A DNA stretch of 64,000 nucleotides from Hygrophila difformis (taxonomy: Eukaryota; Streptophyta; Magnoliopsida; Lamiales; Acanthaceae): NCBI GenBank assembly GCA_030278955.1, contig JAOANR010000010.1:22102444-22166443 (forward strand). The letters run 5' to 3'. The translations under genes and the position numbers were made by a program. The notes beneath the pieces were generated by a model. That model was not told the DNA's origin, searched no databases, and saw only the letters and a program-made list of their open reading frames with translations. Shown here one piece after another: positions 25,565 through 37,426 of the stretch (position 1 is its first letter; every line of letters begins with the position of its first letter).

Positions 25565-25867
25565 ATAATTATATATTTTATATATAATATAAAACTAATA
25601 GAGAATATATGATAATTATAGTTTAATTATTTTAAAACTAATAGAGAAATCATATTAAACCGTCTTCTTGTTGCTTGTCCCGTACAAACCTAGCAGATCA
25701 ATAAAAATAAATAATAAAATTATATTTTATTTAATTTGAAATTTTATTTAAAATTAAATAAATTTAAATAAGTATTAAGCATGATATGAAATTTTTCTTT
25801 ACAATTTGCTGAAAATTTCACTGTAAACAACGTTTCTTGTTGTATTCTGAATTAATCCATCTTAACT

Positions 25868-26330
25868 AAATATTAATACTCTGAGTCTCATCTTGCTAGT
25901 GACACGAGATATCGCAACATATAACTGTTTATTGCTAAAAACTGGTTTCCGAAGATAGAGTTCAACCTTCTTAAATGATTGACATTGACTTTTCTTTACA
26001 TTCATAGCAAAACAAACTGGGAATGAGAATTGTCTCATCTGAAATCGAATGGAGAATTTGGTTAAATCAGACGGGCTCATAATCATTCTACCAATAAAAA
26101 ATTTTCTACTTTCATGGTTTTCCCAAAATTAGTTTAACCTCAATTATATGGTTTCGCATCTTGGTTACTATCAACCTGCTTCCATTGCATAATTTATTTG
26201 ATGGATCTATATAACTAAAAAGAATTACTATACAACCCTCATTCAACTTTATTTTATGATTCAGTATTTCAAAAAACTTGATCGTGTTTAGATATTCTGA
26301 CGAAAATATTTCATTGTCATTATCCATGCT
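25868..26330 (-). pseudogene. Helitron PIF1-like helicase C-terminus, copy 1
   Basis: The minus strand reads a segment related to the PIF1/Helitron helicase C-terminal part: EYLNTIKFFEILNHKIKLNEG and LCNGSRLIVTKM (26112-26327), then SPSDLTKFSIRFQMRQF, CFAMNVKKSQCQSFKKV and helicase motif VI as QLYVAISRVTS (25862-26086). A frame break separates the two parts. Helicase unwinding would drive rolling-circle transposition; this copy cannot. Confidence 0.85.
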
Positions 26331-26689
26331 TTCATCCTCTTGACAAATATTTTCAGAACTGAGATATACATTTTTATTTGCAGATAGACATTACATGATG
26401 TAATCATTAATTGTATCAACCCATCTCATTGGAAGAGGCTAGTATAACACATATCTTTAAAAATGTCTATATATGAAGTAATACAGTTTATATTTGTATA
26501 TGTACACTAAAAAAATGCTTATATAGGATCACATGTAGAGTTTGTAAGAATATTATTCGGAAATGTCACATCTGACTACATCTCCAAGATCAATACCGTT
26601 TCTACCATCACCTACATCAAGTATCCATATTGCAATTTTCTTTTATATATAAATTTCATTGTAAACAACATTGCTTGTAGTACTTGAGT

Positions 26690-27230
26690 TAATCCATCTT
26701 AATTAAATATTAATCCTTTGATTCCTCTCTTGCTAGTGACACGAGATATCACAACATATAATTGTTCAAAGCTAAGGTTTTGAAAAATAGAGTTCAACAT
26801 TCTTTAAAGATAGACATTGAATTTTGTTTATAATCATTTTAAAACAAAGTGAGAATTTTCTCCTTTAAAATCGAATGGGAATTTGGTTAAATCCAATAGG
26901 CTCATAATCATTCTATCAAGAAATTTCAACTTTCATGGTTTCACAAAATTATTTAGCCTTAATTGTATGGTTCCGCATCTTGTTTACTATCAACGTGCTT
27001 CCACCATAATTTATTTGATGAATCTATATTCCTAAGAAACATGACTATGCAACCCTCCTTCAACTTTATTTCATGATTCGGTAATCCTGAAAGTTTGATC
27101 ATACTTTGATATTCCGGTGAAATTATTTCATCGTCACTATATATACTTACTTTCATCATCTTGACAAATATTTTTAGAACTGAGATATATCTTTCCATTT
27201 GCAGACATATGTTCCATGATGTAATCATTG
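26690..27230 (-). pseudogene. Helitron PIF1-like helicase C-terminus, copy 2
   Basis: Second, more decayed copy of the same segment: EYQSMIKLSGLPNHEIKLKEG and MFLRNIDSSNKL are readable at 26959-27228. The motif VI region (26700-26770) is recognisable in DNA by alignment with 25870-25925 but is frame-broken. It lies about 830 bp from copy 1. Confidence 0.8.
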
Positions 27231-27465
27231 ATCGTACCGATATCTCATTTGTAGGGGCTAGTCTAGCAACATCTTTAAAAATGTCTGGATTTGAAGTGAT
27301 ACAATTTATATTTGTATAGATAATCTCAACAATTGTCGACCCGTAGAGTTCATATGAAAATCATCTTGAAATGTCACACCTGATTGTACATCTCAAAATC
27401 AATACCAGTTTTACCCATTACCATCGCTTGCATGAAGTATTCATTTTGCAATTTTTTTGGCATAT

Positions 27466-28080
27466 ATGAATTTCATTGTAGACAATATTTTTATTGTATC
27501 TTGAGTTAATCAATCTTAATTGCATATTAATGCTTTGAGTCCCCTCTAAAAACCAATTCTGGAAGATAGAGTCCAACATTTTTTAAAGATTGACAATGAC
27601 TTCTATTTATAGTCATAGCTAAACAAACAACAAGTGAGAATGTTCTCCTCTGAAATCGAATGGGAAATTTGGTTAAATCAGATGGGCTTATAATCATTCT
27701 ACCAATCAAGAATTTTCATCCCAAATAATGAACTTTGTATTAATTAGAAAAGAGGTTAAATCATTTTCTGTGGTAACTTTTTTGTAGGTAGAATTCTCAT
27801 CACAATCTAGTGGAATACCAAATCTAGAATGTGCAGTCATACCTCTTGGAAGAAGTAGTGATGCTATTCCACTGGATGCTACAAGCAATATAATATCACG
27901 TCTCCACGAAGGGCCGAACATAATGGTTTCCAGATAAATGTATTGCCAGTTCCACCACGTAAAGAAAAAAGAATCCGCCCTCACCACTATCAACTGCAGA
28001 TATTGTTTTATTATAAATATTCTTTGATCATCAATCAACAAAGGTAATAGCTTAGTATGACCTGTCATCATTTTTTTTCT
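27466..28080 (-). pseudogene. Helitron PIF1-like helicase, central part and C-terminus, copy 3
   Basis: 27706-28071 reads LLVASSGIASLLLPRGMTAHSRFGIP and LTSFLINTKFIIWDE, the region after Walker A through the motif II Asp-Glu. The Walker A loop itself is frame-shifted and reads GGTGNT in the alternative frame, with Asn where Lys is needed. 27527-27709 continues SPSDLTKFPIRFQRRTF and VGLYLPELVF, so the stretch between motif II and the C-terminal part is deleted. Confidence 0.85.
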
Positions 28081-28593
28081 TATTATAATATGACTCTTCT
28101 AGTATTAGTAGATTCTCTCTTTCATACGTTAAAACTTCATCCGGTACCGGCATTCCAGATAAAAGGTTCAAACTTATAGAATTTGCAGCAATTAACTTTT
28201 TAATTTTAACAAAGTTAGATTTTGTATTTGTTCTTCAGTCAATTGTAAATCTGATAAACCATAGATTAATGACATATATTAATGAATTCTTCCTCAAAAA
28301 ATAGATTAAATAAATTTAATTTTCATTCTTTATTTAATAATGGATATATCCGCACTCCAATAACTCTTTATACACCCTATTATTTTATTTATAATATTTT
28401 TACGGAAATAGTTAATTTATTGTAAACCAATTATTCACATAATATGAATTTTCACAATTTTCTTAATAATTATAAATATTTTGTATAATTTTTAATATAA
28501 TAAAATGTAAATAAGTTTCATATTACTACTTCCATAGTCAAATGTTGTTGGCATTTATAAATGTGCTATTATTCACACATAGACTTCCACTCA
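28081..28593. other. AT-rich Helitron interior
   Basis: Low-complexity AT-rich DNA between the helicase fragments and the nested MITE. The first 150 bases may be decayed helicase (an ATTTGCAGCAATTAAC-like stretch), but no frame is readable. Confidence 0.35.
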
Positions 28594-28595
28594 GA

Positions 28596-29056
28596 GGGTG
28601 TTTGGATTGGCTTCTACACATGTGCTTTTGGCTTTTGCTTCTGCCAAAAGCACTTTTGGGGAAAAAGAAACGTTTGGTTTGGCTTTTTTAAAAAAGCAGA
28701 AGCACCTCGAAAAGCTGCAAAAGTGCTTCTGGGAGAAGCAGCCCAGGGGGTGCTTCTCCGAAAAGCAGAAGCCAAAAGCACTTCGTAAATTGTGCAAAGA
28801 CTTAAATACCCTCATTACTTAATATAAATTACACTATAAATATATCTTATTATCATATTAAGTAGCATGTCCTTTTTAGTAATTTATACATTTAAAAAGC
28901 GCTTTTCACTTTTACACATCCAAACACACTTTTGAAAAAAAGCTGCTTTTCAAACATTCCATCCAAACACAAAAGTTACATGCTTCTGCTTTTGACTTTC
29001 ACTTCTGCTTCTGCTTTTGGCTTCTGCTTTTTTCAAAAGCCAATCCAAACGGGCCC
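28596..29056. mobile_element. MITE with GTTTGGATTGGCTT terminal inverted repeats, nested in the Helitron
   Basis: The left end GGGTGTTTGGATTGGCTTCT and the right end AAAAGCCAATCCAAACGGGCCC are inverted repeats. The interior is two arms rich in AAAAGC/GAAGC repeats, which can fold back on each other. No transposase. It is a common type of plant non-autonomous element; the superfamily is not assigned because no clean target duplication was found. Confidence 0.75.
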
Positions 29057-29577
29057 TTTAAAGTTTTATCATAGTTATACAAATTAAAATATAGCCAAGT
29101 GAAATCTTGTTAGATTCGTCTCGTCGTGTAGTTTTTAAACATCGAACTTTTAGAATTTTTACTTGTACTGAACTTGAGTTATTCATGATTTAAAATATAC
29201 TTTGTGAAAAGTAGGTCCGTAAAAAATATTTAAATATAGAGAAGTATTTTACATATTAATTATATGTAATATATAAATTGGAATTGGAAATTCTATATAA
29301 ATTTAAAATTCAAAATCTTTCAAATCTTTTAGATTTTAAATGTCAAATCTTCTTTAAAGTGAACAATATTGTGGGATTCCGTATAAATAGAAAATTTCAT
29401 ATATTTCAAAAATTAAAAATCTAGAATGAATAAATAAATAATAAATGAGAAACTCTAAAATTAATAAATTAAAAATGCAAAAATCCATAAAAATTGGAAA
29501 TTTGAAATGGAGACACCACATTAAATGTAGGATAGGTTGTTCACTAATGGTTTTATTAATATATAGATTAAACTAAT
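29057..29577. other. AT-rich Helitron 5' part (minus strand)
   Basis: AT-rich, no gene recognised. It ends at 29577 with the Helitron 5' terminus, reading TCTATATATTAATAAAAC on the minus strand. Confidence 0.6.
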
Positions 29578-30183
29578 GCAGGTTGGTCAAGTGCGGGGGA
29601 AGCCCACACGCGCGCGCCCGTCCCGTCCCGAGCCGCGCCGCGCCGCGCCGCGCCGTTGCCGTCGCCGTCGCCGTCGCCCGCGCCCGTGGACTTGGACTTG
29701 GATCTTGGTAATTGGGCTTTGGGTGGGCTTTGGGCCTGTCTAATTTTTTAGACAAAGTTTATTTGTCGGGCCCATGCCAAGCCCAGTCGTTGAAGCCCAC
29801 TTTGATTTTAACAGTTGTTGAAAACCATTTGAATTCAACTGTTGAAAACTATTTGAATTCCAGCTGAAACCGCCCCATCAATACCCGTCGGCGGTTTCGT
29901 CTCCTCCAACGCCTATAAATGGCAGCTTTGGCTTAGGGGTCAGAATTATCTTCTTCACATCTTCTCTTCTGCATACACTCTCCTCTCCTCCCGACTCCCT
30001 CATCTCTTTGTTCTGTTCGCCGGTCGTCGACGTTTGCGGTGCTGCTTCGTCGAGGCATTCGTCGTTTTACCTTTGGGGACGTTCTGTCGTTGCCGGAGCA
30101 CTACCGGGGCATAATCGTCTTGCGGGAAGAATTTATCTCGACTCGACGTTCTTTTCTATTGCTGTAGCCATTCATTTCTTACA
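29578..30183 (+). repeat. Copia 5' LTR, second part
   Basis: Continues the LTR from TTAAACTAATGCAGG and ends TTCATTTCTTACA. It contains a GC-rich minisatellite of CCGCG/CCGTCG units at about 29605-29690, of different composition in the 3' LTR (35530-35625), and a probable transcription start region with TATAAATGGC at about 29914. Confidence 0.95.
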
Positions 30184-30200
30184 AGCGCAAGACGTTTATA

Positions 30201-33200
30201 ATGGACGGTTCCACTGCTGCCACCACCACCTCCACTGACGTTTCATCCGCCGCTGCCGCCACCGCTGCCGCCACCGCCTCTGTTTCCATGCCTGGGTCTG
30301 TCCATGCGTCCGCTGTCGTTACCCCAACCGCAGTGGTGCCGTCAATGCCGACAACACCTACCGTCGTTCCTCCACTCGCAACGCTGCGTTCGTTGCCGCT
30401 GCCGACGGCAGACCCAAACGGTTCTATCGATCAATATTTGCTTGATCCAGCGACGACCTTTCTGCCCCTGTCGCCGACGCCTAACTCAGGCGGGTATGTT
30501 CTGCCCAATTCTGGGCAGTTTATTTCTGGACACTCGTTTGGAACTGTTTCGTTCCAGCCCAACGCTTCGGTTGGGGCGTCTTTGCCTTTTTCTGGACAAA
30601 CGGTCGGGATTACACCCGCAGGACTTAATAATAATATGAACACCGGTTTGCAACCGGGCGGTGGGCCGCTGAACACTAGTTTGCCAACTTATGTTCAGTC
30701 GGAGCCGGCCTTTGTGCCGGGCGTTGGGCCGTCAACGGGTTCCGTCCCTATGGCATTGCCAAGGTCATTTGGAGTGGCCGAGAAGCCGTCAAAGTTTGAC
30801 GGGTGTGATTTCAAGACGTGGCAGCAGAAGATGTTGTTCTATCTGACCACTCTTGGTTTGGCCGGGTTTCTAAGGAGCAGCCGGCCGTCCCTGTCTGAGA
30901 TGGAGACCGATCCTCAGAAGCTCTTCGCCAAAGAACAATGGGTTCATGGTGATTTCATGTGTAAGAACTTCATTCTGAGTGCTCTCACGGATCCTTTGTA
31001 CGCTGTGTACTCTTCTGTAAAAGGTGCAAATGAATTGTGGATTCAGTTGGAACGGAAGTACAAAACAGAGGATGCTGGTACTAAAAAGCATGCCGTTTCC
31101 AAATATCTGGGTTTTCAGATGGTTGACGGGCGTTCAGTGGTTGGACAAGTTCAAGAGTTTCAATTACTGATACATGGCGTTCACGCTGAGGGAATGCAAT
31201 TGTCCGATGCGTTTAACGCTGCGGTTGTGATCGAGAAGTTGCCTCCTTCGTGGAAAGACTTCAAGAATTACTTGATGCACAAGCAAAATGAAATGTCCCT
31301 TGAAGATCTTGTTACACGGATCAGAATCGAGGAGGATAACCGCAAGGCCGTGTTAAGGAGCCATTCTGTGGAGGCTAAGGCCAACTTGACTGAAACGGCC
31401 GGTAAATGCAAGCAGCCACCTGCTGCGGGTAAAGGCAAAGCGGTTGCCGATGGCCAAAAGAGGAAGAAGTTCTCTGGGAATTGCTACAACTGTGGCAAGG
31501 TTGGGCATTTTTCACATCAGTGCCCGAAGCCGAAGAAGAAGAAGCCTGCTAAGCCTGCCGCTAACGTGGTACAGGCTGAACCTGACGGTTGGGAAGACAA
31601 CCTTTGTGCAGTGGTGTCTGAAGCTTTGCATGTTGATGATGCTAAAGGTTGGTTTGTTGATACCGGGGCTTCGTGTCATGTGGCTGCCAACAGGGAGTTT
31701 TTTACTTCATACCGGACTGTTGAAGGCAAAAAGCTGCACATGGGAAATCAAGCATCATCTGATGTGGTTGGCGTTGGGAATGTGGTACTGAGGCTGACTA
31801 GTGGCAAAAACTTAACTCTGAAGGATGTGATGCATGTCCCTGATATCCGGAAGAATTTGGTTTCTGGTTCGCTGCTAGTTAGTAGTGGTTTTAAACTTGT
31901 TTTTGAGTCTGATAAGTTTATCATGACTAAGTTTGGAAAATTCCTTGGTAAATGCTATCTCACCAATGGTCTTTTCAAGTTTAATGTACTGGCTAAACGC
32001 CAAGGTGTTGAGCAAGCTTCTTCCGGTAATTAAATTGAAGGTTCTTCTTACTTTCTTGAGTGTTTTAATTTATGGCATTGTAGACTTGGACATGCAAATA
32101 AAAATGCTATAAAGAGATTGGTAAATTTAAATTTACTTAAAGAAATGGAATTCAACGATAAAAACAAATGTGAAATTTGTGTTGAAGCGAAAATGACAAA
32201 ACTTCCATTTCCAAGTGTTGAAAAAAATACTAAACCCCTGAATTTAATTCATACTGATGTATGTGATTTTAGATCTTTGCAAACTCGGGGTGGTAAAAAG
32301 TATTTTATTACTTTTATTGATGATAGCACTCGTTATTGCTATCTTTATCTGTTGAGAAGCAAAGATGAAGCTATTGAAGCTTTTAAAAACTTCAAGCTTG
32401 AGGCTGAAACTTAATTGAATAGTCGTATTAAGGTTATTCGGAGTGATCGAGGAGGAGAATACGTTGCTCCGTTTGCTGAATTGTGTGCCGAGTCCGGAAT
32501 AATTCATCAAACTACAACTCCATATTCACCGCAGTCCAATGGTGTTGCGGAACGTAAGAACCGTACGCTAAAGGATATGATGAATGCCTTATTGATCAGT
32601 TTAGGGTTACCCCAGAACTTGTGGGGGAAGTTGTTTTAACAGCTAATTATATTTTAAATAAAATACCTCACAAAGGTAAGGAAGTAACGCCTTATGAGTT
32701 ATGGAAAGGTAGAAAACCTTCTTTCAAATACCTCAAAGTGTGGGGGTGCTTGGCTAAAGTTGAGGTGCCACCTCCTAAACAAGTTACAATCGGCCCCAAA
32801 ACAGTTGATTGTATCTTTATAGGGTATGCCCTTAACAGTAGCGCGTACCGTTTCCTGGTACATAAGTCAGAAATATCTGGTATAAGTGAAGGAACGATAT
32901 TTGAATCAAGGAACGCTGTGTTTTTTGAAGACATATATCCTTACAAGGATAAAGTGGAACGTTCAAATAAAAGAACGTTTGATGAAGCTACGAGCTCTGA
33001 TCAGCCGAAACAAACTGACAAGGGAAGTATTTCTCCTGAACCAATTGAACTTCGTCGTAGCCAAAGGGCCAAAGTGGCTAAAACTTTTGGTCCAGATTTC
33101 GTCACTTTTATGTTAGATAACGAGCCAAGAACTGTGAGTGAAGCTCTGGCTCGACCAGATGCTGCATTATAGCAAGAAGCCATAAACAGTGAGTTAGACT

Positions 33201-34646
33201 CCATTATGCAGAATCACACTTGGGTGCTTACTGATCTACCGAAAGGTTGTAAACCCTTAGGATGCCGTTGGGTCCTTAAAAGAAAGTATAAAGCCGATGG
33301 ATCGATTGATAAATACAAGGCTCGCCTTGTAGTTCAGGGCTTTAGACAGAAGGAATGAGATAATTATTTTGATACTTATTCTCCGGTGTCAAGAATCACT
33401 TCCATTCGAGTGTTTCTCTCGATTGCTGCACTTTACAATCTTGAGATACATCAAATGGATGTTAAGACTGCGTTCTTAAATGGTGATCTAGATGAAGAGA
33501 TTTATATGAATCAACCAGAAGGCTTTGTTGTTCAAGGACAAGAGCATAAAGTCTGCAAACTGGTTAAATCTCTGTATGGTCTGAAGCAAGCGCCTAAGCA
33601 GTGGCACTTGAAGTTTGATAATGTGATGTTGTCAAACGGGTTGCGTTTACTACAAGGGAACAACATACAAATTTGTTATAGTTTGCTTGTATGTAGATGA
33701 CATGTTGATCATGGGCAGTGACTTGAATATGATTAATCAGACCAAGAACATGTTAAAAAGGAATTTTGACATGAAAGACATGGGTGTAGCCGATGTCATA
33801 TTAGGGATAAAAATCATAAGGCATCCCGAAGGGATCGTTCTTTCTCAGTCTCACTACATTGAGAAAGTGTTGAGGAAATTCAACACTTATGATAGTCGTC
33901 CAGCAAAGACGCCTATGGATCCCAGTGATAAGTTGAGAGTGAATAGAGGTGAACCTGTTGCTCAAGAAGAGTATGCAAGAATCATTGGTAGTCTAATGTA
34001 CTTGACTAATTGTACTCGCCCGGATCTTGCATATTCAGTTAACAAACTGAGTAGATATACTAGCAATCCAAGTCGTGAGCATTGGAAGGCTATTATGAGA
34101 GTCTTGAGATATCTGAAATATACTCAAGAGTTGGGGTTACATTACACGAGATATCCTCCTGTTCTTGAAGGCTACTCTGATGCCGATTGGATATCAGAGA
34201 AGAGTGATTCATTATCCACAAGTGGTTATGTATTCATGATTGCGGGAGGGGTTGTGTCTTGGAAGTCACAAAAACAAACGTGTATAGCCCGATCCACCAT
34301 GGAATCTGAATTTATAGCTTTAGATAAAGCTGGTGAAGAAGTCGAATGGCTTCGAAATTTCCTCGAGGAAATTCCATGTTGGAAGAAACCTGTGCCAACA
34401 GTAATGATACACTGTGATAGTCAAGCAGCTATTGGCAGGGCACAAAATGAGATGTATAATGGTAAGTCGAGACATATCCGTCGTCGACATCATACCGTTA
34501 AGCAATTGATTTCTAGTGGGGTGATTTCTCTAACTTATGTGAAGTCTGGAGATAACCTAGCGGATCCCTTAACAAAAGCTGTCAACAGAGATCAATTTTG
34601 CAAATTGCGAGAGGGAATGGGATTAAAACCCACACCTAAAGAATGA
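30201..34646 (+). pseudogene. Copia Gag-Pol polyprotein, several stops and frameshifts
   Basis: The first frame (30201-32033, 610 codons) is intact: about 190 residues rich in Pro, Thr, Ala and Val, a UBN2-type gag domain ([27 protein letters not shown]), one CCHC knuckle ([14 protein letters not shown]) and the protease site FVDTGASCH. Stops at 32031, 32412, 33170 and 33356 and frameshifts near 32630 and 33680 break the rest. Still readable are the integrase zinc module and DDE residues (HTDVCDF; SDRGGEY; NGVAERKNR), RT with YVDDMLIMG, and RNase H (GYSDADW; STMESEF; HCDSQAA) to the TGA at 34644. Tork/Ivana-like ancestry is likely but not settled. Confidence 0.92.
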
Positions 34647-35218
34647 ATACATTGGTAACCCAACCATGATGCGTGGAGATCCCACAAACTTGGTTCAAAG
34701 GGACAACTAAGATGTATGATTTCAAATGTGAAAACACTTTTGAAGAATAATCTTTATCCTTTCCCTCAGAAGCAATGATGAAGTGTTTGATGCCTGTCTG
34801 TGGTAGAGGTTGAGTTTAATGACTCTTAATGATTCTGGAACTGTGTGTTCATATAAGTATGACAGGATACTTGATCGAATCACCTATATAAGTAGAAGTG
34901 TGGCCGCTTCAGTAAAGACTTATGAATCCAAAGGGGGTTTCCATGGCCTGGAATGGAACCAAACGTGAGAACGGGCAAAGAGCCTGAAAAGTTACTGATT
35001 CTTTATTATTGGTCTAGTATACGATGTGGGGGATAGTTCAAGAGTAAAATCACTACTCCGCCTGTATACTCGATAATATTGATATGATTTAAGTTCAAAG
35101 CCAAAAACTACTTAGACCCGTGCAGTAACCTTTCTTTAAAGAAGGAGTCGGGGCATTTGCATTTGCATTGCATTCAATACTGCTGTTATTTCCACTCATG
35201 TGGGGGATTGTTGGAAAA
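34647..35218 (+). other. Copia 3' untranslated region and polypurine tract
   Basis: No frame. It ends CATGTGGGGGAT at 35218 immediately before the 3' LTR, the expected plus-strand primer. Confidence 0.75.
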
Positions 35219-36119
35219 AGGGAGTTTTGAGCTCCTTTTTGCGTAATGACGATATTTAATTTGATTAATTAAATAGCGTATACGAATTCTACATTTCGCG
35301 TAGATTGTCGTAGTGTATCTATTTTCTCAAAACCATTGTCGGGTGAGTGAGAAATAAGTGGCCGAAGTGGGTCATTGAGTGCGGCTAGCGTTTGTTTGAA
35401 TGGTTGTTAAAAAGTGGTTAAAGGTGGCGCGTCCCTCATTGCTTAAACAGTGGGAGTTGAATTAGTTTATATTGTTCTGCGTATTAGAATCAATTAAACT
35501 AATGCAGGTTGGTCAAGTGCGGGGGAAGCCCACACGCGCGCGCCCGTCCCGTCCCGTCCCGAGCCGAGCCGAGCCGAGCCGCGCTGCGCCGTCGCCGTCG
35601 CCGTCGCCCGTGCCCGTGCCCGTGGACTTGGACTTGGATCTTGGTAATTGGGCTTTGGGTGGGCTTTGGGCCTGTCTAATTTTTTAGACAAAGTTTATTT
35701 GTCGGGCCCATGCCAAGCCCAGTCGTTGAAGCCCACTTTGATTTCAACAGTTGTTGAAAACCATTTGAATTCAGCTGTTGAAAACTATTTGAATTCCAGC
35801 TGAAACCGCCCCATCAATACCCGTCGGCGGTTTCGTCTCCTCCTACGCTTATAAATGGCAGCTTTGGCTTAGGGGTCAGAATTATCTTCTTCACATCTTC
35901 TCTTCTGCATACACTCTCCTCTCCTCCCGACTCCCTCATCTCTTTGTTCTGTTCGCCGGTCGTCGACGTTTGCGGTGCTGCTTCGTCGAGGCATTCGTCG
36001 TTTTACCTTTGGGGACGTTCTGCCGCTGCCGGAGCACTACCGGGGCATAAACGTCTTGCGGGAAGAGTTTATCTCGACTCGACGTTCTTTTCTATTGCTG
36101 TAGCCGTTCATTTCTTACA
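35219..36119 (+). repeat. Copia 3' LTR
   Basis: Uninterrupted 901-bp LTR from TGTTGGAAAAAGGG to TTTCTTACA. It supplies the empty-site sequence that proves the Helitron insertion in its 5' partner. The GC-rich repeat at 35530-35625 has GAGCC units absent from the other copy. Confidence 0.95.
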
Positions 36120-36584
36120 TATGCTGTTTAGGAAGAAAAAAAAATATGGTAACTCACCAAATGCCATTACATTAAACTATGCCAAAAAAAAAAGAAAAAA
36201 AAAAAAGAAATGCCATTTCATGAAACATTGAAACTATGAAAATGAATATTTAGGTCCCAATTGCCAAATTATTGATGGCCTGCTTAAAATGCAATCATTA
36301 ATCGGGTCACGAGAGCAAATGGACAAGCTTAAAAAGAAAAATCATCCAGTAATTAAAGCTAAATTTATGCCTGCTTTAAGTAACCATACCCGGGCTTTGA
36401 TTCGGACAAAAGTCTCCATGAACATGAAAACACCCCATATTTTCTATCGGCTAGTGGTCGCCAATCGGCATCTCATAACAACATAGCTGGCAGAGAAGGT
36501 CCAAGCATAGTGGTTAAGACCCTGATCCTGATCTTAGAATCTTACAATCATACATTTCTAAAACGATCCCGATCCTTGTAGGAT
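36120..36584. other. Non-coding flank after the copia element
   Basis: Starts with the target duplication TATGC. A-rich tracts lie at 36135-36205. A CATAGTGGTTAAGACCCT motif at about 36508 resembles an A box, but no B box follows at the right distance. No gene. Confidence 0.4.
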
Positions 36585-37426
36585 CTTAAGATTACTAAGA
36601 TCTGGACAAGATCCCGATCCTGATGGTACAATGTTACGATCTTATGATCATACTTCCTTAAACGCTTCTACGATCTTACGATCATACCCTCTTAAACGCA
36701 TAAATTTTTTGAAGGATTTTATGATTTGGGATCAAAGTAACTTATTTTCTTTAATTTTATACTTAAGAACATGTATCTTATGTATGATATATATATAAAA
36801 AAAACCAATATGCATGTATGTGGAAATATTATATGTTTAATTTTGATGTTTTTGTACTGTATTGGATTAATTAACTTGTAAGATTCATAAACAGATGAAA
36901 TAATACTTTTACTTGTTAGTATGCATAATTGAGTTTATCCATTATTGCAATTTCATAAGATCTTAAGATCCTGATTCGATCATACGATTCCGATCTTGCA
37001 AGAATCTTAAGATTACTAAGATCTGGACAAGATCCCGATCCTGATGGTACAATGTTACGATCTTATGATCATACTTCCTTAAACGCTTCTACGATCTTAC
37101 GATCATACCCTCTTAAACGCATAAATTTTTTGAAGGATTTTATGATTTGGGATCAAAGTAACTTATTTTCTTTAATTTTATACTTAAGAACATGTATCTT
37201 ATGTATGATATATATATAAAAAAAAACCAATATGCATATATGTGGAAATATTATATGTTTAATTTTGATGTTTTTGTACTGTATTGGATTAATTAACTTG
37301 TAAGATTCATAAACAGATGAAATAATACTTTTACTTGTTAGTATGCATAATTGAGTTTATCCATTATTACAATTTCATAAGATCTTAAGATCCTGATTCG
37401 ATCATACGATTCCGATCTTGCAAGAG
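36585..37426. repeat. 421-bp tandem duplication, two nearly identical copies
   Basis: 36585-37005 and 37006-37426 are almost identical; a single extra A in an A-run and very few substitutions separate them. Each begins CTTAAGATTACTAAGATC and ends in CGATCTTGCAAG. The ends of the unit are dense in GATCTTACGATCATAC-type motifs, which also occur singly just outside. Confidence 0.9.

Larger units (their letters stand above)
25534..29577 (-). mobile_element. Helitron, 4,044 bp, inserted in the copia LTR
   Basis: The uninterrupted 3' LTR reads ...GAATCAA|TTAAACTAATG, which gives the insertion limits to the base. On the minus strand the insert begins TCTATATATTAATAAAAC and ends GGGTTAGTTACTAG, sits between A and T, and has a 10-bp stem hairpin (ACCCGTCGAG/CTCGACGGGT, 25544-25564) ten bases before the terminal CTAG. 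These are the diagnostic ends of plant Helitrons, which make no target duplication. Inside are fragments of a PIF1-type Helitron helicase on the same strand; no Rep endonuclease is recognised. The helicase is destroyed, so it must have been moved in trans. Confidence 0.95.
25249..36119 (+). mobile_element. Ty1/copia retrotransposon with 5' LTR split by a Helitron
   Basis: The element is bounded by perfect 5-bp target duplications TATGC (25244-25248 and 36120-36124). The 3' LTR is 35219-36119 (901 bp). The 5' LTR is the same sequence in two pieces, 25249-25533 and 29578-30183 (891 bp), separated by the Helitron. A polypurine stretch (TGTGGGGGAT) precedes the 3' LTR. The domain order protease, integrase, RT, RNase H is that of copia elements. 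The 5' and 3' LTRs differ by few substitutions, mainly in a GC-rich minisatellite. Pol carries several stops and frameshifts. Confidence 0.95.

Noticed and set aside
28561..28822. Overlapping frames on both strands with AEAKST/LLRKAEAK-like repeats
   Set aside because: They mirror the AAAAGC/GAAGC repeats of the MITE arms and are not protein-coding.
36500..36540. Possible tRNA or SINE start at CATAGTGGTTAAGACC
   Set aside because: A-box-like only; no B box or cloverleaf follows.
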